From NCBI RefSeq assembly GCF_005869225.1, contig NZ_SWFP01000001.1, positions 1,178,001-1,242,000 of the forward strand: DNA of 64,000 bases, given 5' to 3'. Position 1 is the stretch's first letter. Every line of letters starts with the position of its first letter. Shown in pieces: positions 26,144-35,196 of the stretch. The position numbers and the translations under genes were made by a program. The notes under the pieces are model-generated. The model ran no database searches and had not been told where the DNA came from. It saw only the letters and a program-made list of their open reading frames with translations. This DNA is from Dyadobacter bucti (GTDB lineage Bacteria > Bacteroidota > Bacteroidia > Cytophagales > Spirosomataceae).

Positions 26144-27967
26144 ATGGAAAATTTACAACCTGATGAAACCGAAACTGTCCAGCATTATGAAGGAATGGGT
26201 GCAACCTGTTACCCCGATGGTGTATTTTACAGAGTGTGGGCCCCACATGCGGAAAGCGTTTCGGTAGTAGGTAGTTTTAATGATTGGAAAGAGGGCGCAA
26301 ATCCGCTGATACAGGAAGAAAACGGAGTCTGGGGGGCGCTGGTTGAGAATTCGAAGGAAGGAGACGAGTATAAATTCGCATTAAAAACACCGTCCGGAGA
26401 CCTTTTCCGAAACGATCCCTACGCTTTAAAAGTGACCAATTCCGCAGGAAACGGTATAGTTTACAACCAGTCGTCTTTCGACTGGCAGGAAGTTGAATTT
26501 CAGATTCCAAGCTGGCATGAACTGGTCATCTACGAACTGCATGTCGGGACGTTTCATGTGAAGGAAGGTAGTCATATCGGCACATTGTATACCGCCATTG
26601 AAAAGCTGCAGTACCTGAAAGACATGGGTTTCAACGCTGTTGAATTAATGCCCTGTTCTGAGTTCCCCGGCGACCGCTCGTGGGGATATAATCCCGCAAA
26701 TCCTTTTGCGATTGAATCCGACTACGGTGGCCCTGATGGCCTGAAAGCCTTTGTTAAAGCTGCCCACGAGTCGGGAATTGCGGTGATACTGGATGTTGTC
26801 TATAATCACTTCGGTCCTTCCGACCTGGATCTCTGGCAATTCGACGGCTGGTCTGAAAACGATGGCGGCGGGATTTACTTTTATAACGACTGGCGGGCAG
26901 AAACGCCCTGGGGCAGTACCAGACCGGACTATGGCAGGGGAGAAGTGAGACAGTACATTCACGATAATGCATTGATGTGGCTGCGTGACTACCGGGTCGA
27001 TGGATTGAGAATGGACATGGTACCTTATATCAGGAATGTAAAAGCAGATGGAAATCCAGGCAACGACATCCCCGAAGGTATTTCTCTGATGCAATGGATC
27101 AACAAGGATATTCGTAAAAATTTCCCGAACAGGATCACAATTGCAGAAGATATGCATTCGCTCGATTTCATCACTAATTCAATTGAAAATGATGGGCTGG
27201 GCTATGGATCTCAGTGGGATGCGAAATTTGTCCACACCGTTCGCGATGCAATTATCACTGCCAATGACCAGGACCGCAATATGGACGGAATCGTAGAGGC
27301 GATTACAAGCCGTTACAATACCGATTCTTTCCAGCGTATTATTTATACAGAGTCACATGATGAAGTCGCCAATGGCCAGGCCCGGGTTGCCGAAGAAATC
27401 GCGGATGGTGATGTTAACAACTGGTATTCCAAAAAACGTGCGGCACTTGGTGTCGCCTTGGTTCTAACCTCCCCAGGAATCCCGATGATTTTCCAGGGTC
27501 AGCCACTGCTTGAAGACAAGTGGTTTTCTGACAGTGACCCGATTGACTGGTCACGTCTTGAAAAATTCAGTGGGTTCGCTTCATTACACCGGGATCTGAT
27601 CCATCTACGCAGAAACTGGTTTGGCGTAACGGGAGGCCTTCAGGCACAGAATGTCGAAATCATCCGCGCTGATAATGAGAAAAAGGTTATCGTCATGCAT
27701 CGATTTAATGACGGTGGCCCGAAGGACAGTGTGATAGTTGTGCTCAATTTTTCAACTGAAACCTTTTCTGATTATAAAGTTGGTTTTCCAAGAGGTGGTA
27801 AATGGAACCTTAGATTTAACAGCGACGATGAGCAATACGATCCTGAATTCTCGCATCTCGGAATTTTCGATCTGGAAACTATGGAAGGAGAGTTCGACAA
27901 CATGCCTGTGCATGCCTCGCTGCAGATACCGCCATATACCGCGCTGATTTTTTCACAGGAAGACTGA
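26144..27967 (+). CDS. GH13 family 1,4-alpha-glucan branching-type enzyme
   Basis: 607 aa. Residues 15-115 are a CBM48-like domain (FYRVWAPHAESVSVVGSFNDW). The GH13 barrel then shows DVVYNHFGPSDLDLW, DGLRMDM with the nucleophile at D291, ITIAEDMH with the acid/base E335, and YTESHDEVAN with D406. Length and layout fit GlgB-like or trehalose-trehalohydrolase-like members; I lean to glycogen branching. No other glycogen genes are adjacent. It ends at a bidirectional terminator. Confidence 0.85.
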   Translation: MENLQPDETETVQHYEGMGATCYPDGVFYRVWAPHAESVSVVGSFNDWKEGANPLIQEENGVWGALVENSKEGDEYKFALKTPSGDLFRNDPYALKVTNSAGNGIVYNQSSFDWQEVEFQIPSWHELVIYELHVGTFHVKEGSHIGTLYTAIEKLQYLKDMGFNAVELMPCSEFPGDRSWGYNPANPFAIESDYGGPDGLKAFVKAAHESGIAVILDVVYNHFGPSDLDLWQFDGWSENDGGGIYFYNDWRAETPWGSTRPDYGRGEVRQYIHDNALMWLRDYRVDGLRMDMVPYIRNVKADGNPGNDIPEGISLMQWINKDIRKNFPNRITIAEDMHSLDFITNSIENDGLGYGSQWDAKFVHTVRDAIITANDQDRNMDGIVEAITSRYNTDSFQRIIYTESHDEVANGQARVAEEIADGDVNNWYSKKRAALGVALVLTSPGIPMIFQGQPLLEDKWFSDSDPIDWSRLEKFSGFASLHRDLIHLRRNWFGVTGGLQAQNVEIIRADNEKKVIVMHRFNDGGPKDSVIVVLNFSTETFSDYKVGFPRGGKWNLRFNSDDEQYDPEFSHLGIFDLETMEGEFDNMPVHASLQIPPYTALIFSQED

Positions 27968-27975
27968 TCAATGAT

Positions 27976-28016
27976 AATAACAAAAAAACCGCAGTTGATG
28001 CGGTTTTTTTGTTATT
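27976..28016. terminator. Bidirectional terminator, 18-bp stem
   Basis: Arms 27976-27993 and 27999-28016 are perfectly complementary around a 5-nt loop, with A and T tracts on the two sides. The right arm overlaps the stop codon of the lepB copy at 28012. Confidence 0.9.
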
Positions 28017-29193
28017 CTATTACCCTAAACAACCTGTCCCAGCGAATTTTATTAAAAAAACGCGTCGGGTCAGGATCAATCGACATCCATACAAATACTG
28101 CTTTTCCTACAATATGGTCTTTAGGTACAAAACCCCAGTATCTTGAATCAGCCGAGTTATGACGGTTATCACCCATCATGAAATAGTAATCCTGCCTGAA
28201 CGTATATTTTTCCAAAACCTTTCCATTCTGAGTGATCTTGCCGCCTTCCAGCGACACACCTTCGTTCCCGTCATAATTCCTTATGATTTCACCAAACAAT
28301 GCCGCATTTTCGGGTGTCAGATCGACAGTGGAACCTTTTCGGGGAACGACAATCGGGCCGTAGTTATCTTTATTCCAGTCCACAGCCTCATAGCCGGGAA
28401 ACAAATGCGGTTCCTTTAATCCTTTGCTCATAAAAATCGGCTCTACTCTTTTTACAAAATCGTAGGATTTCATTTTTTCGGCAAGAGCTTGGGTCGTTTT
28501 AACGATATAACCGGACTCGTCGTTGGAAGCTATGCTGTCGTTATAGGTTTCTGTAAACCGAAAATAATCAGTGATCCCATTTTTGTGAAATACATTTTTT
28601 TCATTCACCAATGTGGTCGTCGATACAAAATATTCATTTTGCATACGCAAAGGATTAGCCTCCACTTTCCCGTTCACATATACTTGTCCGCCCCGGATTT
28701 CTAGCTTGTCACCTGCCTGGGCCACACATCTTTTAATATAATTGGACCGAAGATCGAGTGGATGAGGACGGAGATTAGGCAACACGGTACCATATTTCTG
28801 ATAGGCATCGGGATGTTCAACAGGAAGATAAAAAACAACCACATCACCCCGCTTCACGTCTGTAAAACCAGGAAGCCGGTACTGAGGCAACTTAATCCAC
28901 TCGAGATATGAGGGAATTTCCGTCCCCCAGATCGTCTGGTGTGTCAAAGGAATCTGCAAAGGTGTGACCGGTGTAGCGGTACCATAATGCAATTTGCTTA
29001 CAAACAGATAATCTCCAACCAGTAATGTATTTTCCATCGAAGGCGTAGGAATCACAAACGCACTGAAAAATAGCCAGCGAATGAGCGTAGCAGCTACAAC
29101 GGCAAACAAAACGGAGTCAAACCATTCTCGGAATGCAGACTTTTCTTGTTTCGTTTTCATCTGCTTTTGAAGCTCTTCGATGGAGGAAATCAT
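28012..29193 (-). CDS. lepB: Signal peptidase I, copy 1
   Basis: 393 aa inner-membrane serine protease that removes secretory signal peptides. A single N-terminal helix (about 27-46, SVLFAVVAATLIRWLFFSAF) precedes the nucleophile in PTPSMEN (S52). The general base is K154 in NYIKRCV, and GDNRHNSADSRYWGFVP is box E near the C-terminus. It is larger than typical bacterial LepB, with a long central insert (about 170-320). Compared with copy 2 it has an additional 15 residues before the catalytic lysine. Confidence 0.95.
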   Translation of the reverse strand: MISSIEELQKQMKTKQEKSAFREWFDSVLFAVVAATLIRWLFFSAFVIPTPSMENTLLVGDYLFVSKLHYGTATPVTPLQIPLTHQTIWGTEIPSYLEWIKLPQYRLPGFTDVKRGDVVVFYLPVEHPDAYQKYGTVLPNLRPHPLDLRSNYIKRCVAQAGDKLEIRGGQVYVNGKVEANPLRMQNEYFVSTTTLVNEKNVFHKNGITDYFRFTETYNDSIASNDESGYIVKTTQALAEKMKSYDFVKRVEPIFMSKGLKEPHLFPGYEAVDWNKDNYGPIVVPRKGSTVDLTPENAALFGEIIRNYDGNEGVSLEGGKITQNGKVLEKYTFRQDYYFMMGDNRHNSADSRYWGFVPKDHIVGKAVFVWMSIDPDPTRFFNKIRWDRLFRVIE

Positions 29194-29316
29194 AATTCGT
29201 CGTTTAAAACCTCCGCAATATAGTATTTAACATTATAATATATAAACCGGTATATTATATTTATTTATATATAAACGAAATCTGGCATTTTGCTGCCCGC
29301 ACCATTGCCGCCGAGA

Positions 29317-29490
29317 TTTCACCCCTCCCGGGGATCTTGGCTCTCGTCCTAATATCACTTTTCTCAAATAATTACATCCCTTCGGGATTATCAAGTGGGC
29401 ATTTCAGAAGAAATACTCCAAAAGCCCAACCGGCTGAAATTATTGCAACTAATCGGCATACATTTAATCCGAACCCCTTGAAGGGTGATA
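29317..29490. repeat. Degenerate CCC-TTC-GGG intergenic repeat between the two lepB genes
   Basis: Three related motifs lie here: 29317-29336, 29372-29391 in direct orientation, and 29470-29490 inverted. Each has the form TnnCAnCCCTTCnnGGG with small changes. Together with the AT-rich part 29220-29285 they fill the 373-nt gap. I read it as a decayed member of a dispersed intergenic repeat family. No gene is supported in this gap. Confidence 0.5.
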
Positions 29491-29518
29491 GTATCAGCGC
29501 ACAGTTAAGAAATCAAAA

Positions 29519-29542
29519 AAGGGAAGCCTCTCAGCCTCCCTT
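29519..29542 (-). terminator. Terminator of lepB copy 2
   Basis: Arms 29519-29528 and 29533-29542 pair over 10 positions with two wobbles and a 4-nt loop, followed on the minus strand by TTTTTTGATTT. It lies 25 nt past the stop. Confidence 0.75.
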
Positions 29543-29566
29543 GTTATTATACCTATATTATTTCAA

Positions 29567-30703
29567 TCAGTGAATAACCCGGAACAATCTGTTCCACCTG
29601 ATCTTGTTGAAAAAACTCGTCGGATTGGGATCTATCGACATCCACACAAAAACTGCCTTTCCCACAATATGATCCATCGGAACAAAACCCCAGTACCTCG
29701 AATCAGCAGAATTATGGCGGTTATCGCCCATCATAAAGAAATAATCCTGCTTGAAAGTATAGCTGGTGATCGCAGCCCCTGCCACCTTTACGGAGCTATC
29801 GTCCAAAACCACATCCTCGTTTCCCTCATAATTTTTAATCACAGGACCATACAGCGCCACATTTTCGGGTGTCAACTGCACGGTCATTCCTTCTTTCGGT
29901 ACAGTGATCGGTCCATAATTATCACGGTTCCATTTAAATAACTGCGAGTTCGGGTATAACATAGGCTCGCTGATATCCTTTGACGATTTCACAAGCGTAA
30001 TATTTTTAACAAAATCGTAAGTTTTCAATTTGCCCGCAATCTCAACCGTGGTGTAAACCAGATATCCCATCTGGTCATTCCCGGGTATCGTATCATTGAA
30101 AGTTTCGGTGTACGCGTTGTATTCGGAAATTCCGTTTTCCTTGAAAACCTTCGATTCGTTCACTGCGGTAGTCGTAGCGACAAAATACTCATTTTCCATT
30201 CGTACCGGGTTTTCTACAGCCGTCCCGTTGGCATATACCTGTAAATCGCGCACTTCCAGCTTATCTCCGGGCAGACCCATGCAGCGTTTGATGTAGTTTG
30301 TTTTCAGATCGACAGGATGTTGCAATTCAGGTGGATAGTTAAAAACTACCACATCCCCGCGCTTCACTTCGCTGAATCCGGGCAGACGGTACTGAGGCAA
30401 TTGCACGGCGTCAGTATAAGATGGAATGTTGGTTCCCCAGATCGTCTGGTGTGTCAGCGGGACCTGCAGTGGTGTTTTGGGTGTGCGCGTGCCGTAATGC
30501 AGCTTGCTCACAAACAAAAAATCACCCACCAGAAGACTGTTCTCCATAGAAGGTGTGGGGATTGTAAAAGCTTCAAAAAATAACCAGCGGATTAATGTTG
30601 CTGCTACTACTGCAAAAAGTATTGAATCAAACCATTCCCGTACCGCTGACTTTTTCTTGCTCCCGTAAGCGGTGTTTGGGGTCATTTCTTTATTAATAGC
30701 CAT
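29567..30703 (-). CDS. lepB: Signal peptidase I, copy 2
   Basis: 378 aa, strongly similar to copy 1 across its length, including identical runs such as VREWFDS, AVVAATLIRWLFF and MMGDNRHNSADSRYWGFVP. The nucleophile is S52 in PTPSMEN and the base K139 in NYIKRCM. It lies 29 nt after dapB, whereas copy 1 is separated by a terminator and a repeat. Copy 2 is therefore the one tied to the parA-dapB string. Duplication followed by divergence is inferred. Confidence 0.95.
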   Translation of the reverse strand: MAINKEMTPNTAYGSKKKSAVREWFDSILFAVVAATLIRWLFFEAFTIPTPSMENSLLVGDFLFVSKLHYGTRTPKTPLQVPLTHQTIWGTNIPSYTDAVQLPQYRLPGFSEVKRGDVVVFNYPPELQHPVDLKTNYIKRCMGLPGDKLEVRDLQVYANGTAVENPVRMENEYFVATTTAVNESKVFKENGISEYNAYTETFNDTIPGNDQMGYLVYTTVEIAGKLKTYDFVKNITLVKSSKDISEPMLYPNSQLFKWNRDNYGPITVPKEGMTVQLTPENVALYGPVIKNYEGNEDVVLDDSSVKVAGAAITSYTFKQDYFFMMGDNRHNSADSRYWGFVPMDHIVGKAVFVWMSIDPNPTSFFNKIRWNRLFRVIH

Positions 30704-30732
30704 GCTATATAATTAATTGATAGTTAAGAGTT

Positions 30733-31452
30733 TCAATCTAAATTATTCAGAAGGTCATTCATGCCAAACACACCGTAACGGCCAACAAGCCACTCAGCAG
30801 ACACCACCGCGCCAAGGGCAAATCCAGCCCGGCTGTGCGCCGTATGTTTAATTTCAATCGTATCGACTTCGGATTCATAGCGAACGATATGCGTTCCCGG
30901 CACCTCTCCTTCCCTTTCGGCAACAATTTGCAAATATCCTTCTTCATCCTGGGGAGCCAGCTTCCAGCCTTCCAGTTTTTCAGATTCGGCTATCAACCCC
31001 TCAGCAAGCGTAATCGCCGTACCGCTAGGTGCATCCAGTTTGTGAATGTGATGGATTTCAGTCATGGAAGACTGATAAGGCTGTCCATTCATCAGCCGTG
31101 CAAGCTGGCGGTTCAACTTAAAAAACAGGTTTACCCCGATGCTATAATTGGACGCATAGAAAAACGCTCCCGCCTGTTCCTTGCAAAGAGCCTCTATCTC
31201 GTCACGGTGTTCCAGCCACCCCGTCGTTCCACTTACAACAGGCCAACCTTTTTTCAGACAATAGGTAATGTTTCCGAAGGCAGATTCGGGGGCACTGAAC
31301 TCTATGGCTACATCCACGTCCGCCGGTTTTAGCGCTTCCATGTCCGCGCGGTTCTGGATATCGATTTTTCCAACAATTGTATGTCCTCTTTCAAGGGCAA
31401 TTTTTTCAATTGTTTTTCCCATCTTGCCATACCCCAGTAATAAAACTCTCAT
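30733..31452 (-). CDS. dapB: 4-hydroxy-tetrahydrodipicolinate reductase
   Basis: 239 aa, lysine/diaminopimelate pathway. An N-terminal Rossmann motif LLGYGKMGKTIEKIA precedes VAIEFSAPESA and GTTGW. The catalytic segment MTEIHHIHKLDAPSGTAI holds the HH pair and K. The C-terminus ends ARLLGRYGVFGMNDLL-like. The length is slightly short for the family, as in many Bacteroidota. It lies between DUF5683 and lepB copy 2 in one direction. Confidence 0.95.
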   Translation of the reverse strand: MRVLLLGYGKMGKTIEKIALERGHTIVGKIDIQNRADMEALKPADVDVAIEFSAPESAFGNITYCLKKGWPVVSGTTGWLEHRDEIEALCKEQAGAFFYASNYSIGVNLFFKLNRQLARLMNGQPYQSSMTEIHHIHKLDAPSGTAITLAEGLIAESEKLEGWKLAPQDEEGYLQIVAEREGEVPGTHIVRYESEVDTIEIKHTAHSRAGFALGAVVSAEWLVGRYGVFGMNDLLNNLD

Positions 31453-31486
31453 TAATCAGAAATTTGAAATCAGTACTTAAACTATA

Positions 31487-32191
31487 TTATTTAATATTAA
31501 AAACTACCCGCAAACCCGGAGTAGGCTCCCTCATATAAGGCTGGCTCAGCTTAGGTTCTACCCTCAATGTGAGATCTTCTGACAAATCAAAGGTTTTCAG
31601 GTGGGCCGCTACGTTGGCCTCAATGATTGAAAGCGAGTAAATAAGCCCTGCGACGATCAGCGACAAACCCCGGTTCCGCCTCCAGTAATTTTTCCCCCTC
31701 GCGATCTGGTCTCTTGTTCCAGGCTGGTATTCGCTGCTGGTATTGAACAGATTACGCACACGAACTATTTTTGTTGAATCGGCTGTCAACCCTTTTTTGA
31801 TCTGCCCGAATGTCGGGCTGCTTTCGTCCAGATCGTAAAACTCCTTATAAGTTTTAAGGTAATCCTTGTATTTGACCGAATTCAGAAAATACGCATACAT
31901 ACCGCCTCCGAAAGCAACATACACGATGGGGAGCTTCCAGTAATCGCGGTTATAAATTTGCCCTCCACCCGGTATCAGGGCGAGTCTGGTAGCTGTTTTT
32001 GGCACCGGCATAAATTTAGGCTTGCCGTTTTTACCGGTTTTCATTTTTAAAGAATCTGCGGCCTGCAAAGCTGCACTGTCCAAAACAGCCCCGGCAGAGT
32101 TTGCCCGCCTTAAACTATCGCCTCTATTTGTTTGGGCAGTAATATCTTTTGATAACAACAACATTACCCCAAGCCAAAACCAGTTTTTCAA
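31487..32191 (-). CDS. DUF5683 protein
   Basis: 234 aa. The only start after the parB stop is a TTG at 32191, because the codon two before is parB's TAA in the same frame. It gives a hydrophobic leader KNWFWLGVMLLLSKDITAQ. Two further hydrophobic segments surround GGGQIYNRDYWKLPIVYVAFGGGMYAYFL, a conserved core of this family, and RRNRGLSLIVAGLIYSLSIIEANVAAHL. Function is unknown; its place between parB and dapB is conserved in the phylum. Confidence 0.82.
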   Translation of the reverse strand: MKNWFWLGVMLLLSKDITAQTNRGDSLRRANSAGAVLDSAALQAADSLKMKTGKNGKPKFMPVPKTATRLALIPGGGQIYNRDYWKLPIVYVAFGGGMYAYFLNSVKYKDYLKTYKEFYDLDESSPTFGQIKKGLTADSTKIVRVRNLFNTSSEYQPGTRDQIARGKNYWRRNRGLSLIVAGLIYSLSIIEANVAAHLKTFDLSEDLTLRVEPKLSQPYMREPTPGLRVVFNIK

Positions 32192-32194
32192 GTG

Positions 32195-33109
32195 TTATTT
32201 AAATTTCAGTGTTTCCAAAATCTTTTTCAATTCGTCCTGCGAAGTAAAAGGGATTTTGATCTCTCCTTTGTGTTCGTTATCACTTTTTACGGAAACCTTC
32301 GCTCCAAAAAAGGAAGACAATTGAAACTGTAACGACTTTATTTCCTGATTAATTGTTGTCTGTTTTTTAGCCGCAAACGATATATTGCTCATCATTCCGA
32401 GCTTTCTTACCTCATCTTCCACCTTCCTCACCGACCAGCCTTCTTCAATGATTTTATTGAAAATTTTCAGCTGGCTCTGATCGCTGTTGATCGTAATAAT
32501 GGCCCTTGCGTGGCCCATGCTGATCTTATTGTCCCGCAAGGCTGCCTGTATCACAGGAGGCAATTTCAACAGACGGATATAGTTGTTGACAGTAGTACGG
32601 TTTTTACCAACCCGTACGCCCAGCTCTTCCTGTTTCAGATTACATTCCAGGATCAGCCGCTGGTAGCTGAGTGCAATTTCTATTGAGTTGAGATTTTCCC
32701 GCTGAATGTTCTCGATCAGGGCCATTTCCAGCATCTGCTGGTCGTTGGCCGTTCTGATATAAGCTGGTATGGTTGTCAATCCCAGTGACCGTGACGCCTG
32801 TAAACGTCTTTCGCCTGAGATAAGCTGGTATGTATCTTCTGTGAGCTGCCGGACCGTAACAGGCTGTATGATTCCCTGAACACGGATCGAGTCTGCAAGT
32901 TCCTGAAGGGACTCCTGGTCAAATTTGGTACGTGGCTGATAAGGATTCGCCTCGATCTGGGTTACATCAATCTCATTCATCGACCCCACCACATCCGTGG
33001 GCGACAAACGTGCGCTTGTCCGGGGTGAGGTCATTTTCTCCGAATCCTGCAAAAGAGCCCCCAATCCTCTTCCCAAGCCCGTCATTTTTTTTGCTTTGCT
33101 GTTCTCCAT
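32195..33109 (-). CDS. parB: Chromosome-partitioning protein ParB
   Basis: 304 aa. The conserved N-terminus carries GLGRGLGALLQD, the ParB/Srx domain has IEANPYQPRTKFDQESLQELADSI and LISGERRLQASR (CTP-binding boxes), and a helix-turn-helix follows (KQEELGVRVGKNRTTVNNYIRLL). The C-terminal dimerisation region ends in ILETLKFK. It binds parS and works with ParA, encoded 27 nt upstream. Confidence 0.96.
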   Translation of the reverse strand: MENSKAKKMTGLGRGLGALLQDSEKMTSPRTSARLSPTDVVGSMNEIDVTQIEANPYQPRTKFDQESLQELADSIRVQGIIQPVTVRQLTEDTYQLISGERRLQASRSLGLTTIPAYIRTANDQQMLEMALIENIQRENLNSIEIALSYQRLILECNLKQEELGVRVGKNRTTVNNYIRLLKLPPVIQAALRDNKISMGHARAIITINSDQSQLKIFNKIIEEGWSVRKVEDEVRKLGMMSNISFAAKKQTTINQEIKSLQFQLSSFFGAKVSVKSDNEHKGEIKIPFTSQDELKKILETLKFK

Positions 33110-33136
33110 TGTGTGTTATCTGCTATCAAACTTATA

Positions 33137-33934
33137 TTAATTGACTCCCAGATGTTTATCGGAAGAAAGCAAGCCATTTTTGCTCAGGATCTCCCTGGCC
33201 AAGTTCAGGTAGCTTACTGCTCCTTTGCTCTCTGCATCCTGCGCCATGACAGGAATCCCGAAACTCGGGGCCTCGCTGATACGTACGTTACGGGGGATAA
33301 TGGTATTGAAAACAAGTGATTCGAAATGACTGGTAACTTCATTGACAACCTGATTGGATAAACGCAGGCGCAGATCATACATCGTAAGCAGGATTCCCTC
33401 GATGACCAGGCTGGTATTAAGCCTTGACTGTATGATAGTAATGGTATTCAACAGCTTACCCAACCCTTCGAGTGCAAAGTACTCGCACTGGACAGGAATA
33501 ATAACCGAATCCGCCGCTGTAAGGCTGTTAATCGTAATAAGGCCAAGGGACGGTGAGCAGTCAATGACAATAAAATCATAATCCTCTCTGACCTCCGCGA
33601 TGGCATCTTTCATTCTGTGTTCGCGGTTTTTGAGATTGATCATTTCAATCTCTGCGCCCACCAGATCGATATGTGACGGCAGTAAACTCAAATTAGGAAA
33701 ATCCGTTTCCAGAACGATATCTGCAGTTTTTGCCTGCTCCACCATCGCCTCATAAATACTGTTTTCCATCTCCTGCGGATTAAATCCCAAACCCGAAGTT
33801 GAATTGGCCTGGGGATCAGCATCTATGATCAGTGTCCGGAATTCCAGTGCGGCAAGACTTGCCGCCAGGTTGATGGCAGTGGTGGTTTTCCCTACTCCTC
33901 CTTTTTGATTTGCGATTGCAATTACTTTGCCCAT
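33137..33934 (-). CDS. parA: Chromosome-partitioning ATPase ParA
   Basis: 265 aa Walker-type ATPase. The deviant Walker A motif is NQKGGVGKTTTAINLAASL, with the signature lysine. DADPQANSTSG and VIDCSPSLGLITINSLTA (Walker B) follow. Standard length. It heads the string parA-parB-DUF5683-dapB-lepB. Confidence 0.97.
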   Translation of the reverse strand: MGKVIAIANQKGGVGKTTTAINLAASLAALEFRTLIIDADPQANSTSGLGFNPQEMENSIYEAMVEQAKTADIVLETDFPNLSLLPSHIDLVGAEIEMINLKNREHRMKDAIAEVREDYDFIVIDCSPSLGLITINSLTAADSVIIPVQCEYFALEGLGKLLNTITIIQSRLNTSLVIEGILLTMYDLRLRLSNQVVNEVTSHFESLVFNTIIPRNVRISEAPSFGIPVMAQDAESKGAVSYLNLAREILSKNGLLSSDKHLGVN

Positions 33935-34022
33935 GTATTAATAAGTGTTACCAAGGTCAAATTTCAATTATTCAGGGCAATTCACCAAAAAATGTTCCAC
34001 GGACTTTTAAATAAACCAAATA

Positions 34023-34051
34023 ATATACTAACATTCAGTTAGTTAGTATAT
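34023..34051. repeat. AT-rich 10-bp inverted repeat upstream of parA
   Basis: ATATACTAAC (34023-34032) and GTTAGTATAT (34042-34051) are perfect complements around a 9-nt spacer. It lies 89 nt upstream of parA and 48 nt past the end of the radical SAM gene. It may be an operator or a weak terminator. Confidence 0.45.
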
Positions 34052-34098
34052 ATTATTATTTGATTAAAATTAAAATCACCCTTAAATATAGCGATGTT

Positions 34099-35121
34099 TC
34101 ACGCCCAGACCTGGGTTCCTTCGGTGCAGTTTTTACACATTTCGATCTCCGACCGGGAGCGGATGAGTGAAGCCCGGAAATCCTTATATTTTTTACCTTT
34201 CCAGAGCTGGCGGAAAGTCTGCCTTTTCATATCGCCCAATTGATATTCGGCGTCCTTATCAAAACAGCAGGGTACCACTGCGCCGTCCCAGGTAATGACA
34301 CAAGAGTGCCACATTTTCCAGCAATGGTCTACAAATTTATTTTTGATCGAATATCCGCCTGTTTCTTTTTTTTCGTACCGCGAATATTTTTCAATAGTCG
34401 GAATAAGATCGGAGCCTTCTTCATAATCATAGATTTGGGCGGTTTTTAAACCCACTTCATCGACGCCCATTTCTTCCGCCAGTTTCTTCACATCCTCAAT
34501 CTGATGTTCATTGGGTTTCACCACCAGAAACTGGAAAATAACATGAGGTGTACTCGATTTCAACTCCTTTTTCCACTTGATGATGTTCCTGGTTCCTTCC
34601 AGTACTTTTTCGAGATTTCCGCCAATCCTGTATTGCTGGTACACATCCTGCGTGGTTCCGTCAATAGAAATAATCAGCCGGTCCAGGCCCGACTCGACAG
34701 TTTTCCGTGCTTTTTCGTCAGTCAGATAATGTGCATTGGTAGAGGTGGCCGTGTAAATTCCCTTGTCATGCGCATATTGGACAAGCTCGAAGAATTTCGG
34801 ATGCAGGTAAGGCTCTCCTTGAAAATAAAATATCAGGTACAATAAAGTATCTGCAAGTTCGTCGATCGTTTTCTTGTACAGCTTCTCCTCCATCATGCCC
34901 GTGGGCCTGGTGAAAGAACGGAGGCCACTGGGACATTCCGGGCAGCGTAAATTACAGGAAGTAGTTGGCTCGAAGGAAATAGCGATCGGCATACCCCAGT
35001 GCACTGGGTTGCCGGTTGCTTTGGAATAAAAATAACTGCCTAAAATCTGAATTGCATTCCACGCTCGCTTCGGTGTGACCTTTGACATCAGGTTCAGACC
35101 ATCTTTAAAGTTTTTATTCAT
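34099..35121 (-). CDS. Radical SAM/SPASM protein
   Basis: 340 aa. The 4Fe-4S SAM motif is TSCNLRCPECPSGL (about 55-65), then YFQGEPYLHP and SIDGTTQDVY of the barrel. The C-terminal SPASM part has CWKMWHSCVITWDGAVVPCCFDKD and ends with MCKNCTEGTQV, giving extra cysteines for auxiliary clusters. Family members mature peptides or modify cofactors; no precursor peptide or partner is seen nearby. It stands between parA and the Lrp gene. Confidence 0.87.
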   Translation of the reverse strand: MNKNFKDGLNLMSKVTPKRAWNAIQILGSYFYSKATGNPVHWGMPIAISFEPTTSCNLRCPECPSGLRSFTRPTGMMEEKLYKKTIDELADTLLYLIFYFQGEPYLHPKFFELVQYAHDKGIYTATSTNAHYLTDEKARKTVESGLDRLIISIDGTTQDVYQQYRIGGNLEKVLEGTRNIIKWKKELKSSTPHVIFQFLVVKPNEHQIEDVKKLAEEMGVDEVGLKTAQIYDYEEGSDLIPTIEKYSRYEKKETGGYSIKNKFVDHCWKMWHSCVITWDGAVVPCCFDKDAEYQLGDMKRQTFRQLWKGKKYKDFRASLIRSRSEIEMCKNCTEGTQVWA

Positions 35122-35160
35122 TTGGGCAGCTTTTGGCTATCAGCAGCTCGCTATTAGCCT
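35122..35160. repeat. Imperfect GGCTATCAGC-type palindrome upstream of the radical SAM gene
   Basis: The stretch has AGCTTTTGGCTATCAGC followed by AGCTCGCTATTAGCC, imperfect complements built from AGC-type units similar to those at 630-690. It lies directly upstream of the radical SAM start, where a REP-like element is the simplest reading. Confidence 0.35.
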
Positions 35161-35196
35161 GTTTGTTATTTTACACACCTTGTTAATGCGCATATT

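Noticed and set aside
29337-29573. 78-codon open frame between the lepB genes
   Set aside because: It spans the GGG-rich repeat units and the terminator of lepB copy 2; no protein-like pattern.
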